64,000 bases of DNA. Origin: Candidatus Kapaibacterium sp. (GTDB lineage Bacteria > Bacteroidota > Ignavibacteria > Kapaibacteriales > UBA4661). The notes below the pieces were generated by a model that did not search any database, was not told the DNA's origin, and worked only from the letters and a program-made list of their open reading frames with translations. The position numbers were made by a program, and so were the translations under genes. Positions within the stretch are counted from its first letter, which is position 1. Each line of letters begins with the position of its first letter. This document shows, in pieces, positions 8,374-15,897 of the stretch. The stretch covers positions 97,942 to 161,941 of the forward strand of contig JALONG010000001.1 of the NCBI GenBank assembly GCA_025455065.1, read 5' to 3'.

Positions 8374-9267
8374 TTATACCCATGTTTGTTTATTCCGTTC
8401 CAAAAAATCTTCGATTGATGTCGGCGGATGCCCCAGAAGCCTCTCCAAATCTGGCGCATAGCTATCGGCTTTACCATTGATAGTTTGGTGATACAAGTAT
8501 ATCATCACCAGTACAAACGAGAGTGGAAGCCGCTCTTGGAAGTGTTTTTGGAAGAAAAAATGTAGTTTGGAAGGATTTTTGTAAACAATTTTGCGCCCAA
8601 GTTTTTGGCTTATCAGTTCCGCTACTTCATTGTAGGTATAACTTTTCGCACCGGTCAATGAATACGCAGTATTGATATGCTTTTCAGCGTGAAGCAGCAC
8701 CCTTGCAGCCGCTTCGCCAATATCCTGCACGTCAATAAAATTTGTTTTGCCATCACCCGCAGGCACAAATATCTCGTTTCGTCGTGCAATCTCTTCGCGG
8801 TGCGTCGTTGTGAGGTTTTGCATAAAAAAACTTGGTCTGAGAAACGTCCATTTCATGATGGTTGCACGCAAAACCTGCTCAATAGCGTAGTGCGGAGTGC
8901 GGGTTTGCTCCTCGACACCCTTCAACGACAAAAACACCACGTGCCGCACTCCTGCTCGCTCTGCGGCTTGCACAATCGGCTGAATGTATTTTGGTACGTC
9001 GGAAATTTGCGGCGGACGCATGAGAAAAAGATACTCCACATCCTTGAATACCCAGTTTGATTCGGCAGAATCAGGATTCATCATATCCAACTCACGGTAT
9101 TCCAATCCGCTCAAACCCTTACTTTCTAAAAGTTTTTTTGCAGAATCAGCCCTCTGCACAGCAGCAATGATGCGGATTTCAGGGTTTTGCTGTTGAGCTG
9201 CAATGAGAAAGCGGAGAGTTTCAATGCCAACATTGCCCGTCGCTCCGGTAATACAAAGAGTTTTCAT
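8374..9267 (-). CDS. NmrA-like NAD(P)-binding oxidoreductase (atypical SDR)
   Basis: The 297-residue product begins MKTLCITGATGNVG, the Rossmann glycine motif GxxGxxG of the NmrA/HSCARG-like atypical short-chain dehydrogenases. It continues with FLMRPPQISDV, HVVFLSLKGVE, the FLRPSFFMQNL strand and FIDVQDIGEAAARVLL, which are hallmarks of this group. The catalytic Tyr-x-x-x-Lys of classical SDRs is not present in its usual place, as is normal for NmrA-like proteins. Relatives act as NADPH/NADP sensors or reduce quinones and flavonoids; the substrate here cannot be read. It is monocistronic, ends at a strong terminator, and stands next to a second NmrA-like gene on the same strand. Confidence 0.82.
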   Translation of the reverse strand: MKTLCITGATGNVGIETLRFLIAAQQQNPEIRIIAAVQRADSAKKLLESKGLSGLEYRELDMMNPDSAESNWVFKDVEYLFLMRPPQISDVPKYIQPIVQAAERAGVRHVVFLSLKGVEEQTRTPHYAIEQVLRATIMKWTFLRPSFFMQNLTTTHREEIARRNEIFVPAGDGKTNFIDVQDIGEAAARVLLHAEKHINTAYSLTGAKSYTYNEVAELISQKLGRKIVYKNPSKLHFFFQKHFQERLPLSFVLVMIYLYHQTINGKADSYAPDLERLLGHPPTSIEDFLERNKQTWV

Positions 9268-9435
9268 GGGTCAAAGGAATTATGCCGTTTCTGAGAAAAC
9301 ATTTGGTATAGTATGCTTAGTACATGATTCTTAAATTAAGAGGTTATTTTTAGCCAAGTATTTATTCGGTGTTGCAAAATCAAAGTGTCTTCAATGCTTA
9401 TTTTCCAATAGTTATTTATTTCAAGAATAACGTAC

Positions 9436-9480
9436 TTAGTGACTCACAAACTAGCGATTCACAAACTAGTGGCTCACAAA
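9436..9480. repeat. 15-bp tandem repeat copying a stop codon three times
   Basis: On the minus strand the sequence reads TTTGTGAGCCACTAG, TTTGTGAATCGCTAG, TTTGTGAGTCACTAA. These are three 15-base units that each encode Phe-Val-(Ser/Asn)-(His/Arg)-stop in the same frame. The first unit is the true end of the neighbouring oxidoreductase gene; the other two lie just beyond it. Confidence 0.85.
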
Positions 9481-10104
9481 CGGCATAGAATGGATATGTT
9501 TGCCCTGTTCCAATTCGTCGGCAATGAACTGTGCCAAATCTCCATAGGTAATCGCCGTGCTTGCATTCACGCCAACGAACCCCACTCGGTACGAACCGAC
9601 AGGCGGCTTTTCCAAAAGACGAGGACCGCGCACGACCGTCCATGCCGTGCCGGATTTTGCGATTTTTTCTGCGTGTGCTATTGCATCATTGAGCGTTTCT
9701 TTTGCGACAAGATTCATAATAAATTTGATGGCTTTATCGGGAAACTTCGGCTGGTCTTTGCTGTACGGCACTGCGCCGCCAGTGAGGCTGATAATACGCT
9801 TCACGCCGTGCTTTTGCATTGCTGAGAGAATATGCGCCGTACCTTCGGTCTGCACCATTGGGGATTGTGCATCACCTTTGACATGACCAATGACGCTGAC
9901 GACAGCATCTACGCCTTGTACAACCGTTTCAACATCACTGGCATTCAGGATATTTCCTTTCATGAGTTGAAGTTGTGTGTGTTTCGTAGTGATGCTTTGC
10001 GGATTGCGCACGAGTGCCTTGACGGTATAACCTTTACTCAAAAGTAAGGCGATAAGCGGCTTTCCGGTACGTCCACTTGCTCCGAAGAGTGCAATAGTTT
10101 TCAT
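9466..10104 (-). CDS. NAD(P)-binding oxidoreductase, NmrA/YwnB-like
   Basis: Taking the ATG at 10104 the protein has 212 residues and starts MKTIALFGASGRTGK, a GxSGxxG Rossmann motif. It then shows VKALVRNPQSI (the phosphate-binding strand end), GVDAVVSVIG, VKRIISLTGG and TVVRGPRLLE. This is the short NAD(P)H-binding family found with HxlR-type regulators, whose members reduce quinones or respond to redox stress. A longer frame to 10146 has no SD or conserved residues and runs into the promoter. The gene is divergent from an HxlR regulator at 10264, a classic regulator-target pair. The C-terminus ends in a tandemly duplicated stop region. Confidence 0.82.
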   Translation of the reverse strand: MKTIALFGASGRTGKPLIALLLSKGYTVKALVRNPQSITTKHTQLQLMKGNILNASDVETVVQGVDAVVSVIGHVKGDAQSPMVQTEGTAHILSAMQKHGVKRIISLTGGAVPYSKDQPKFPDKAIKFIMNLVAKETLNDAIAHAEKIAKSGTAWTVVRGPRLLEKPPVGSYRVGFVGVNASTAITYGDLAQFIADELEQGKHIHSMPFVSH

Positions 10105-10179
10105 TATTTGGTGGAAATTGGTGAGAGAGTTGTAAAAAATAATCATTGCAAATCTACACCAAGTACAGTATATTTAGCA

Positions 10180-10203
10180 AGTACCTACCAAAAAGTAGGT
10201 ACT
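10180..10203. promoter_or_regulatory. inverted repeat, probable HxlR operator
   Basis: A perfect palindrome (agtacctac, six-base spacer, gtaggtact) lies between two divergent genes, an oxidoreductase (start 10104) and an HxlR-type regulator (start 10264). Winged-helix dimers of the HxlR/YodB type bind such sites between regulator and target. A further agtac half-site occurs at 10162-10166. Confidence 0.6.
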
Positions 10204-10263
10204 CCCATAAGTCTGCAAGTTGATATTTCTCAACAGATTTATTTTTACATTGTTTTTTGCACT

Positions 10264-10611
10264 ATGAAAAAGAATATCAATCAATTCCCACAAAACACGT
10301 TAGATGAAGCGTCCTGTCCTGTTCGCAAAGCAATGGAAATTGTCGGCGGAAAATGGCGTTTGTTTATTATTCAACAACTCGGTAAAAAGACGCTGCGCTA
10401 CGGCGACATCAAACGCGCCATTCCCGACATCAGCGAAAAAATGCTCATTCAAGAACTCAAATGCCTTGTAGAAATGGACGTTATCGAAAAAAAATCCTTC
10501 GGCGAAATCCCGCCTCGTGTGGAATACAAACTCACGGACAAAGGTAAATTGGCACTTCCTCTTTTGAAACATATCACGAAGTTTGGTCAGAAACTCCAGA
10601 TGTATCAATAA
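10264..10611 (+). CDS. HxlR-family transcriptional regulator
   Basis: The 115-residue protein carries the HxlR winged-helix signature: CPVRKAMEIVGGKWRLFIIQ near residues 18-37, then LRYGDIKRAIPDISEKMLIQ, the recognition helix QELKCLVEMDVIEKK and the wing PPRVEYKLTDKG. The single Cys just before 'PVRKAMEIVGGKW' matches the redox-sensing Cys of YodB/HypR-like members. I chose the ATG at 10264 over an in-frame start at 10108, because the earlier stretch covers the operator and promoter. It is divergent from the oxidoreductase at 9466-10104, which it probably represses along with itself. The inducer is unknown; electrophiles or quinones are typical for the group. Confidence 0.87.
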   Translation: MKKNINQFPQNTLDEASCPVRKAMEIVGGKWRLFIIQQLGKKTLRYGDIKRAIPDISEKMLIQELKCLVEMDVIEKKSFGEIPPRVEYKLTDKGKLALPLLKHITKFGQKLQMYQ

Positions 10612-10710
10612 TTTTCGCTATACTGCTTGAACTATGATTGTTACAATGTTACAACTTTGCACAGTATTTGAAGTAAACGAAGAATTTCTTGTTCCCACAA
10701 CATTTTTTCC

Positions 10711-11337
10711 ATGACCACACTCATCCAACACCTCCCTTTTTTACGCCATTCTTCGGCAGTTCTCACACCGCTTCCCGCCGGAACGCCTGTTTTTACCGAA
10801 GGTTCGGGCTGCGGAAAAATCGGTTTTGTCCAAAGCGGCGTAATTCGCGTTTTCAAACTCAGCGAAACAGGGCGCGAAATCACGCTCTACCGCTTGGAAG
10901 CCGGTGAAAGTTGCATTTTGTCCATGTCCTGTGCGCTCTCCAATCCGATTCATCAAGCCTCTGCGGTGGTTGAAGAAGACGCGGAGGTACTTATTCTGAC
11001 GACGAGTGATTTCCAACATCTCATCGAAAAATCCCACGAAGCGCGTAATTACGTCTTCGGGCAGTTTGCCTCGCGCCTGACCGATGTCATGATTGTGGTG
11101 GAAGAAGTAGTGTTCAAGCGCATGGATGAACGCCTCGCAAGCCTTCTGGCTGAATTTGCTTCTACGCAAGCAACCATTACCAAAACCCATGAAGAACTCG
11201 CCGTTGAACTCGGTACAGCGCGTGAAGTGGTGAGCCGCACACTGAAAGAGTTCGAGCGACAAGACCTCGTGCGGCTTGGACGTGGCACAATCACTGTTCC
11301 CGATAAAAAAGCACTGTTGCATAGCGTCCGCAGATAG
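10711..11337 (+). CDS. Crp/Fnr-family transcriptional regulator of the sulfur cluster
   Basis: The 208-residue protein has a cyclic-nucleotide-binding-like beta roll (about 15-125; GYxx turn GKIGFVQSGVIRVFKL) and a dimer helix. The C-terminal winged HTH is ITKTHEELAVELGTAREVVS with RTLKEFERQDLVRL. A conspicuous ESCILSMSCAL stretch (two Cys, five apart, near residue 70) replaces the usual cNMP phosphate cassette. This pattern is common in Crp/Fnr proteins next to rhodanese or persulfide dioxygenase genes. It heads the plus-strand cluster, so I infer that it senses oxidised or persulfidated cysteines and controls the genes downstream. No iron-sulfur Cys set of Fnr type is present. Confidence 0.85.
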   Translation: MTTLIQHLPFLRHSSAVLTPLPAGTPVFTEGSGCGKIGFVQSGVIRVFKLSETGREITLYRLEAGESCILSMSCALSNPIHQASAVVEEDAEVLILTTSDFQHLIEKSHEARNYVFGQFASRLTDVMIVVEEVVFKRMDERLASLLAEFASTQATITKTHEELAVELGTAREVVSRTLKEFERQDLVRLGRGTITVPDKKALLHSVRR

Positions 11338-11434
11338 GTTTTGTGATGGTTTCAGGTCTTCCCGTCCTACGACTTCTTAGGCGTAGAGCGGGTTTCACGA
11401 AAATTTGAAAATATTTCGGAAGAAAAACAGCGTT

Positions 11435-11451
11435 TGTGATAAAGTTACACA
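11435..11451. promoter_or_regulatory. possible Crp/Fnr-type binding site
   Basis: The 17-base sequence tgtgataaagttacaca has TGTG and CACA half-sites nine bases apart, the general form of Crp-family boxes. It lies between the Crp/Fnr gene and the dioxygenase-rhodanese start at 11564. Assignment rests on form and position only. Confidence 0.3.
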
Positions 11452-11563
11452 CTTCTCTTTGTGGAGGTTGTATTTTTGTATGGTGATGATAGCAAAATCG
11501 TCGCACACTGCAAGAATCTACGCAAGAATCTACTGTTTCTCCACCCTTTTCACAAAAAGCATT

Positions 11564-12985
11564 ATGTTTTTCCGAATGGTCTATGACAAAGGCTTGGCAC
11601 AAGCAAGTTACATTATCGGCTGTCAAGCAACAGGCGAAGCACTCGTCATTGATGCAAAACGCGATACCGACGAGTATGTGCAGATTGCCGCCGAAGAAAA
11701 ACTCCGCATTACCCACATCGCCGAAACACACATCCACGCTGATTTCCTCACGGGTTCACGGGAATTAGCCCGTCAAACAGGCGCAGAACTGTACCTTTCC
11801 AACGAAGGCGGAGCCGAATGGCAGTACGCTTTCCCGCATATTGCCTTGCGCGACGGCTCGTCGTTTATGGTCGGGAATGTGAACATTGATGTGTGGCACA
11901 CGCCCGGACACACGCCGGAGCATATTTCCTTCCTTATCACCGACACGAAAAATTCTGATGTTCCTGTGATGATGGCGACGGGTGATTTCGTTTTTGTGGG
12001 CGATGTCGGCAGACCTGATTTGCTGGAACGCGCAGCAGGCTACAAAGGCACGATGGAGCGCGGTGCGCGGCAGATGTTTTACTCGCTCAAACGCTTCAAA
12101 ACCTTGCCCGATTTTGTGCAGATTCTTCCCGGACACGGCGCAGGTTCTGCCTGTGGAAAGTCTTTGGGAGCAGTTCCCTTCTCAACGGTCGGCTATGAAA
12201 AGCTGACGAATTGGGCGCTCAAAATCACCAACGAAGAAGAATTTGTTAATGAAATTCTTCGTGGACAACCCGAACCGCCGGTGTATTTTGCCATGATGAA
12301 AATGCTGAATAAATCAGAGCGCAACGTCCTCTCAAGCCTTCCCGAACCGCGAAAACTCACCATTGCCGACCTCAAAAACGCTCTCAGCGACGGCGCGATG
12401 CTCGTGGATACACGCGGAAAACTTGCCTTCGCAGGCGGTCATATTCCCGGCAGCCTCAACATTCAAGACAATAATTCCTTTTCGACATGGGCAGGATGGA
12501 TGCTTTCCTATAACAAACCGATTGTGCTTGTTGCGCCGGAACACCGCGTGAATACTCTTGTTCGCGCACTTGTCCGCATTGGCTTAGATTCTGTCGTGGG
12601 CTTTATTTCCGATATTGACGAATGGTCGTATTTGGGCAATGAAACGCAGATGTTGGAACAAATTCACGTCCGCGATTTGCACCAAACCATGCTTATCTCG
12701 AATATGGAATTGCTGGATGTTCGCGCAAGAACAGAGGTTGAGCAAGGTTGCATCGGCGGTGCGGAGCATATTCACGCAGGATATTTGCCTCGCAATCTGG
12801 AACGCCTCGACAAAAGCAAAACCTACGTTATCTACTGCGCAGGTGGAGACCGCTCTTCGATTGCATCAAGTTTCCTCCAGCAGCAAGGCTTTAAGCACGT
12901 AATTAACGTCGTTGGCGGCTTTAATGCGTGGAAAGAAGCGGAGCTGCCGATTGCAATGGAAGAGCAGGAACTTGTATCTGCATAA
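11564..12985 (+). CDS. CstB-like persulfide dioxygenase-rhodanese fusion
   Basis: The 473-residue protein begins with an ETHE1-type metallo-beta-lactamase domain (1-240): ETHIHADF (His56, His58, Asp60), WHTPGHTPEH, ATGDFVFVGDVGRPDL and ILPGHGAGSACGKSLG. Two rhodanese domains follow. The first (about 265-360) has VLVAPEHRVN where the catalytic Cys loop should be, so it is a pseudo-rhodanese. The second (about 365-465) has the active loop YCAGGDRSS. The same MBL, dead rhodanese, active rhodanese order is known from staphylococcal CstB, which oxidises low-molecular-weight persulfides to thiosulfate. The start is the ATG at 11564; the longer frame from 11405 covers the regulatory region. It is the core enzyme of the sulfur cluster, acting in the cytoplasm. 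Confidence 0.9.
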   Translation: MFFRMVYDKGLAQASYIIGCQATGEALVIDAKRDTDEYVQIAAEEKLRITHIAETHIHADFLTGSRELARQTGAELYLSNEGGAEWQYAFPHIALRDGSSFMVGNVNIDVWHTPGHTPEHISFLITDTKNSDVPVMMATGDFVFVGDVGRPDLLERAAGYKGTMERGARQMFYSLKRFKTLPDFVQILPGHGAGSACGKSLGAVPFSTVGYEKLTNWALKITNEEEFVNEILRGQPEPPVYFAMMKMLNKSERNVLSSLPEPRKLTIADLKNALSDGAMLVDTRGKLAFAGGHIPGSLNIQDNNSFSTWAGWMLSYNKPIVLVAPEHRVNTLVRALVRIGLDSVVGFISDIDEWSYLGNETQMLEQIHVRDLHQTMLISNMELLDVRARTEVEQGCIGGAEHIHAGYLPRNLERLDKSKTYVIYCAGGDRSSIASSFLQQQGFKHVINVVGGFNAWKEAELPIAMEEQELVSA

Positions 12986-13010
12986 ATCACACAGTATGCG
13001 AATTAAACGC

Positions 13011-13146
13011 TCAGAATTTTTTGACACGGATTTGACGGATGACACGGATTTCACGGAAGCAACGAGAGATTTAGACCAATATGATATTTGCTGTCAAACA
13101 GCCCTACAATAATCCGTGAAATCCGTGTAATCCGTGTCAAAATTCG
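13011..13146. repeat. long inverted repeat of 'cacggattt' motifs
   Basis: The left arm (13011-13056) and right arm (13111-13146) are reverse complements: both contain gaattttgacacggatt and cacggatttcacgg. The left arm carries an extra 18 bases, a further copy of the gacacggatt-type motif. The arms enclose about 55 unrelated bases. The element sits alone between the dioxygenase and thioredoxin genes. Similar 'ACACGGATT' stem repeats are widespread in environmental genomes; whether this one is mobile cannot be told from a single copy. Confidence 0.7.
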
Positions 13147-13209
13147 TTATCAGAGTAAACCTTTCATTGGCGTATAGTTACTTTTCCACTTCATTTTTCA
13201 ACAACAACC

Positions 13210-13614
13210 ATGACCGAAAACCTCACCAAAGAAACCTTTTTGCAAAAGGTCTTTAACTACGAAACCCAGCAAGAATGGGCTTACGCTGGCGACAAACCCT
13301 GTATCATTGACTTTTGGGCGGCGTGGTGCGGTCCCTGCCGTGCCTTCGCACCGACGTTTGAAGCACTTTCCAACAAGTACGCGGGCAAAGTCCATTTTTA
13401 CAAGATTGATACCGATGCAGAGCAGGAATTATCCGCCGTTTTTGGTATTCGCAGTATTCCCAGCATCTTGTTTATTCCTGCACAAGGGCAACCGCAAATG
13501 GCTATGGGTTCGCTACCGGAAGCCGCATTAGAACAGGCTATCGAAGAAATCTTCTTTACGCCGATTTCCACCGAAGCCGCATTAAAAGACGCTTCTCACC
13601 TTGCCACCGCATAA
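13210..13614 (+). CDS. trxA: thioredoxin
   Basis: The 134-residue protein has the thioredoxin fold with the active site FWAAWCGPCRAFAP and the cis-proline segment IRSIPSILF. The length exceeds the usual 105-110 because of a short N-terminal extension (FNYETQQEWAYAGDKP) and a C-terminal tail. There is no signal peptide, so it should act in the cytoplasm. Its place between the persulfide dioxygenase fusion and a YeiH-type exporter suggests it reduces persulfidated or sulfur-carrying cysteines of the neighbouring rhodaneses. It ends five bases before the exporter start, so the two are probably cotranscribed. A housekeeping trxA may exist elsewhere in the genome. Confidence 0.9.
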   Translation: MTENLTKETFLQKVFNYETQQEWAYAGDKPCIIDFWAAWCGPCRAFAPTFEALSNKYAGKVHFYKIDTDAEQELSAVFGIRSIPSILFIPAQGQPQMAMGSLPEAALEQAIEEIFFTPISTEAALKDASHLATA

Positions 13615-13618
13615 AGCC

Positions 13619-14641
13619 ATGAGCCAAACTTCTTTATCTTCACCAATGATACAAACTGCACATTCAGACCCCTCTGGGACAACGCTTCGTAAACCCCTCT
13701 TCGGGCTAGGAATTGTGCTAGTTTTGGGCAGTTATTGGATTCCACAAATTTCCCCGCCGCTTGCACTGGCACTAGGTTTGGTGTTTGCCCTCACGGGAGA
13801 ACATCCCTACCGCACACAAAGCACTCAAGCCATGAAATGGCTCTTGCAGGCTTCAGTGGTGGGCTTGGGCTTTGGCATGAACATTATGAGCGTCATAAAA
13901 GCAGGACAAACAGGCTTTTTCTTTACACTTGCCTCCATTCTGGGAACGCTCGGAATCGGCATGATGCTCGGAAAATTGCTTGGTGTCCGCAAAGGCGCAT
14001 CACAGCTTATTTCCGTAGGTACGGCAATTTGCGGCGGCAGTGCGATTGCTGCTGTCGCGCCGGTTATCAAAGCAGAGGAAGCAGAAATTTCCGTTGCACT
14101 TGGAACGGTCTTTGTCTTGAACGCACTGGCACTCTTTATCTTTCCACCTCTGGGAGCGGCTTTGGGACTAACGCAGGAGCAGTTTGGCATTTGGGCAGCG
14201 ATTGCCATTCACGACACAAGTTCCGTTGTGGGTGCAGCCTCGAAATACGGTGCGGAGGCACTTTCCATTGCCACAACGGTTAAACTGAGCCGTGCGCTCT
14301 GGATTATCCCGATAACGCTCGGCGCAGCACTGCTTCTGCACCGCAATCACCGTCAAGGCGCACAGGAAAACTCCCCGAAAACTAAGATTCAAATTCCGTA
14401 TTTCATCGGGTTCTTCGTTCTTGCTTCGCTGGTGAATACCTTCCTTCCGGGCGCATCGGTGCTTGGTCTTTGGCTTGTTCCGCTTGCGAAAACAGGTCTC
14501 ACGCTGACACTGTTTCTCATCGGTACAGGGCTTTCGCGCACAATGCTTGCCAGCGTCGGTGTGAAGCCGCTCGTGCAAGGTGTGGTGCTGTGGATTGGTA
14601 TTAGTGTGGCTGCGCTGTGGGCGGTACGCTCCTTTGTGTAA
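13619..14641 (+). CDS. YeiH-family (UPF0324) putative sulfate/sulfonate exporter
   Basis: The 340-residue protein is an integral membrane protein with about ten predicted helices. It bears the family motifs LQASVVGLGFGMN, SVGTAICGGSAIAA and AIHDTSSVVGAA. UPF0324/YeiH proteins are grouped with putative sulfate exporters and often occur with sulfur or taurine genes. Here the gene stands between thioredoxin and rhodanese genes, so export of sulfite, sulfate or another product of persulfide oxidation is a reasonable inference but not shown. I prefer the ATG at 13619, four bases after the thioredoxin stop, over an in-frame TTG at 13601 that would overlap that gene. Confidence 0.85.
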   Translation: MSQTSLSSPMIQTAHSDPSGTTLRKPLFGLGIVLVLGSYWIPQISPPLALALGLVFALTGEHPYRTQSTQAMKWLLQASVVGLGFGMNIMSVIKAGQTGFFFTLASILGTLGIGMMLGKLLGVRKGASQLISVGTAICGGSAIAAVAPVIKAEEAEISVALGTVFVLNALALFIFPPLGAALGLTQEQFGIWAAIAIHDTSSVVGAASKYGAEALSIATTVKLSRALWIIPITLGAALLLHRNHRQGAQENSPKTKIQIPYFIGFFVLASLVNTFLPGASVLGLWLVPLAKTGLTLTLFLIGTGLSRTMLASVGVKPLVQGVVLWIGISVAALWAVRSFV

Positions 14642-14693
14642 GCACGGTATTGAACCAAAACAACTTTCCTTTATCATCATTTTCCTTAAAATC

Positions 14694-15104
14694 ATGCTCC
14701 ATTTCTCTCGTTATATCAGGCAATTTGTTGTTGCCGCGCTCGTATCACTTGTTTTTATCGGCTGTGCAGCAGCTCCAAGCGGATTTCGCTCACTTTCGGT
14801 ACAAGAAACAAAAACGTTTTTGAGCAATAACCCAAACGTACTTGTGCTGGATGTTCGCACGGCGGAAGAATTTTCAAGCCCGACAGGACACTTGGAAAAT
14901 GCAACCCTCATCCCTGTTCAAGAACTTGAGCAGCGCATTGGCGAATTGCAACAGCATAAATCCAAACCGATTGTGGTGTATTGCCGGACGGGTGGGAGAA
15001 GCGCACGGGCAAGCGATATGCTCACCAAGCAAGGTTTTACGGCGATAAACATGGTCGGTGGGATTTTGGATTGGAACGCGGCGAATTTTCCCGTCGTTAA
15101 ATAA
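14694..15104 (+). CDS. rhodanese-like lipoprotein
   Basis: The 136-residue protein starts with a lipoprotein signal peptide ending in LVFIGC (Cys24 as the lipid site). One rhodanese domain follows: VLVLDVRTAEEF, GHLENATLIPV, the active loop VVYCRTGGRSARAS, and a C-terminal MVGGILDWNAANFPV. The active Cys is present. It should therefore sit on the periplasmic face of a membrane and transfer sulfane sulfur there, for example accepting persulfide sulfur outside the cytoplasm. The start is the ATG at 14694; a longer frame overlaps the exporter. It is third of the four sulfur-transfer or redox genes that follow the dioxygenase fusion. Confidence 0.87.
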   Translation: MLHFSRYIRQFVVAALVSLVFIGCAAAPSGFRSLSVQETKTFLSNNPNVLVLDVRTAEEFSSPTGHLENATLIPVQELEQRIGELQQHKSKPIVVYCRTGGRSARASDMLTKQGFTAINMVGGILDWNAANFPVVK

Positions 15105-15128
15105 CCCTTCACCATATGCAAACACCCC

Positions 15129-15812
15129 ATGAACAACTATATTCACAACCGCATAAAATCTCGCTTGAATAGGCGAAACGGTTTCCCATCTCCAACAGGA
15201 ATCGCGGGAAGTATTCTCACTCTTGGTGCGCTGACGCTCTCGATTTTTTCTATGGCAATTTTTTCTATGGCATTTACTCGTCAAGACCGCATGAATACTA
15301 TTCCCACTGAAGTTCGGGCAAAATCGCAAAAAGCTGCCGGAACGTTTATGGCGACGTTGAAAGGTGTGCTGGTGCAAAGTATGGCACAAGGTATTCCCGC
15401 AGCAGCCGCAACCTGCTCCGACACCGCACAAACACTGACAAAAACGATTGCCTCAGCGCATGGCGTGGAGATGCGGCGCATTTCTTTGAACGCAAGAAAC
15501 AGCCAAAACATACCGACTGCGCAAGAAAAGGCATTACTCCTTAAACTAGATTCTGTGCGGCTTGCGGGACGATTAACCGATTCAACGGTCGTGTGGGAAA
15601 TTATTGAGCGACAAGGCAAACAGTACGCGCTCCATATTAAGCCGATTGTTCTCAATAACGCACTCTGCCTGCAATGTCATGGCAAAGACGCGGACATAGC
15701 CCCCGAAACCCGCACCGTGCTTGACAAACGCTATCCGGGCGATAAAGCGCGTGGATACAGCATTGGTGAGATTCGCGGAGCGGTGAGTGTTATGACGGCA
15801 CTTGTTCCTTAG
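15129..15812 (+). CDS. Tll0287-like (DUF3365) c-type haem protein
   Basis: The 227-residue protein has one N-terminal membrane anchor (about 25-50) and a periplasmic domain. The single haem-binding motif CLQCH lies near residue 178, within NNALCLQCHGKD. The surroundings (AATCSDTAQTLTK, RRISLNARNSQN, VWEIIERQGKQYALHIKPIV, GYSIGEIRGAVSV) match the Tll0287-like/DUF3365 family. Members are PAS-like c-type haem domains, often used as redox or gas sensors or electron carriers. Here it stands free, without a kinase or cyclase attached, between two rhodanese genes. It could pass electrons from, or sense, periplasmic sulfide or persulfide. That function is inferred from context only. Confidence 0.85.
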   Translation: MNNYIHNRIKSRLNRRNGFPSPTGIAGSILTLGALTLSIFSMAIFSMAFTRQDRMNTIPTEVRAKSQKAAGTFMATLKGVLVQSMAQGIPAAAATCSDTAQTLTKTIASAHGVEMRRISLNARNSQNIPTAQEKALLLKLDSVRLAGRLTDSTVVWEIIERQGKQYALHIKPIVLNNALCLQCHGKDADIAPETRTVLDKRYPGDKARGYSIGEIRGAVSVMTALVP

Positions 15813-15897
15813 CATTGACTAGAGATGTATCACTGAGGAAGTATCACAACATTCTACACAAAACAACGATTTTTTTTACCCTAAATGTACCAACACT

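Noticed and set aside
8064..8477. A 137-codon minus-strand frame over the end of the NmrA-like gene and the AKR relic
   Set aside because: It overlaps the well-supported NmrA-like gene and terminator and is explained as the antisense of the aldo/keto reductase remnant.
11405..11563. N-terminal extension of the persulfide dioxygenase
   Set aside because: It has no conserved residues; MFFRMVYDKGLAQ is the usual start region of the family, so the ATG at 11564 is used.
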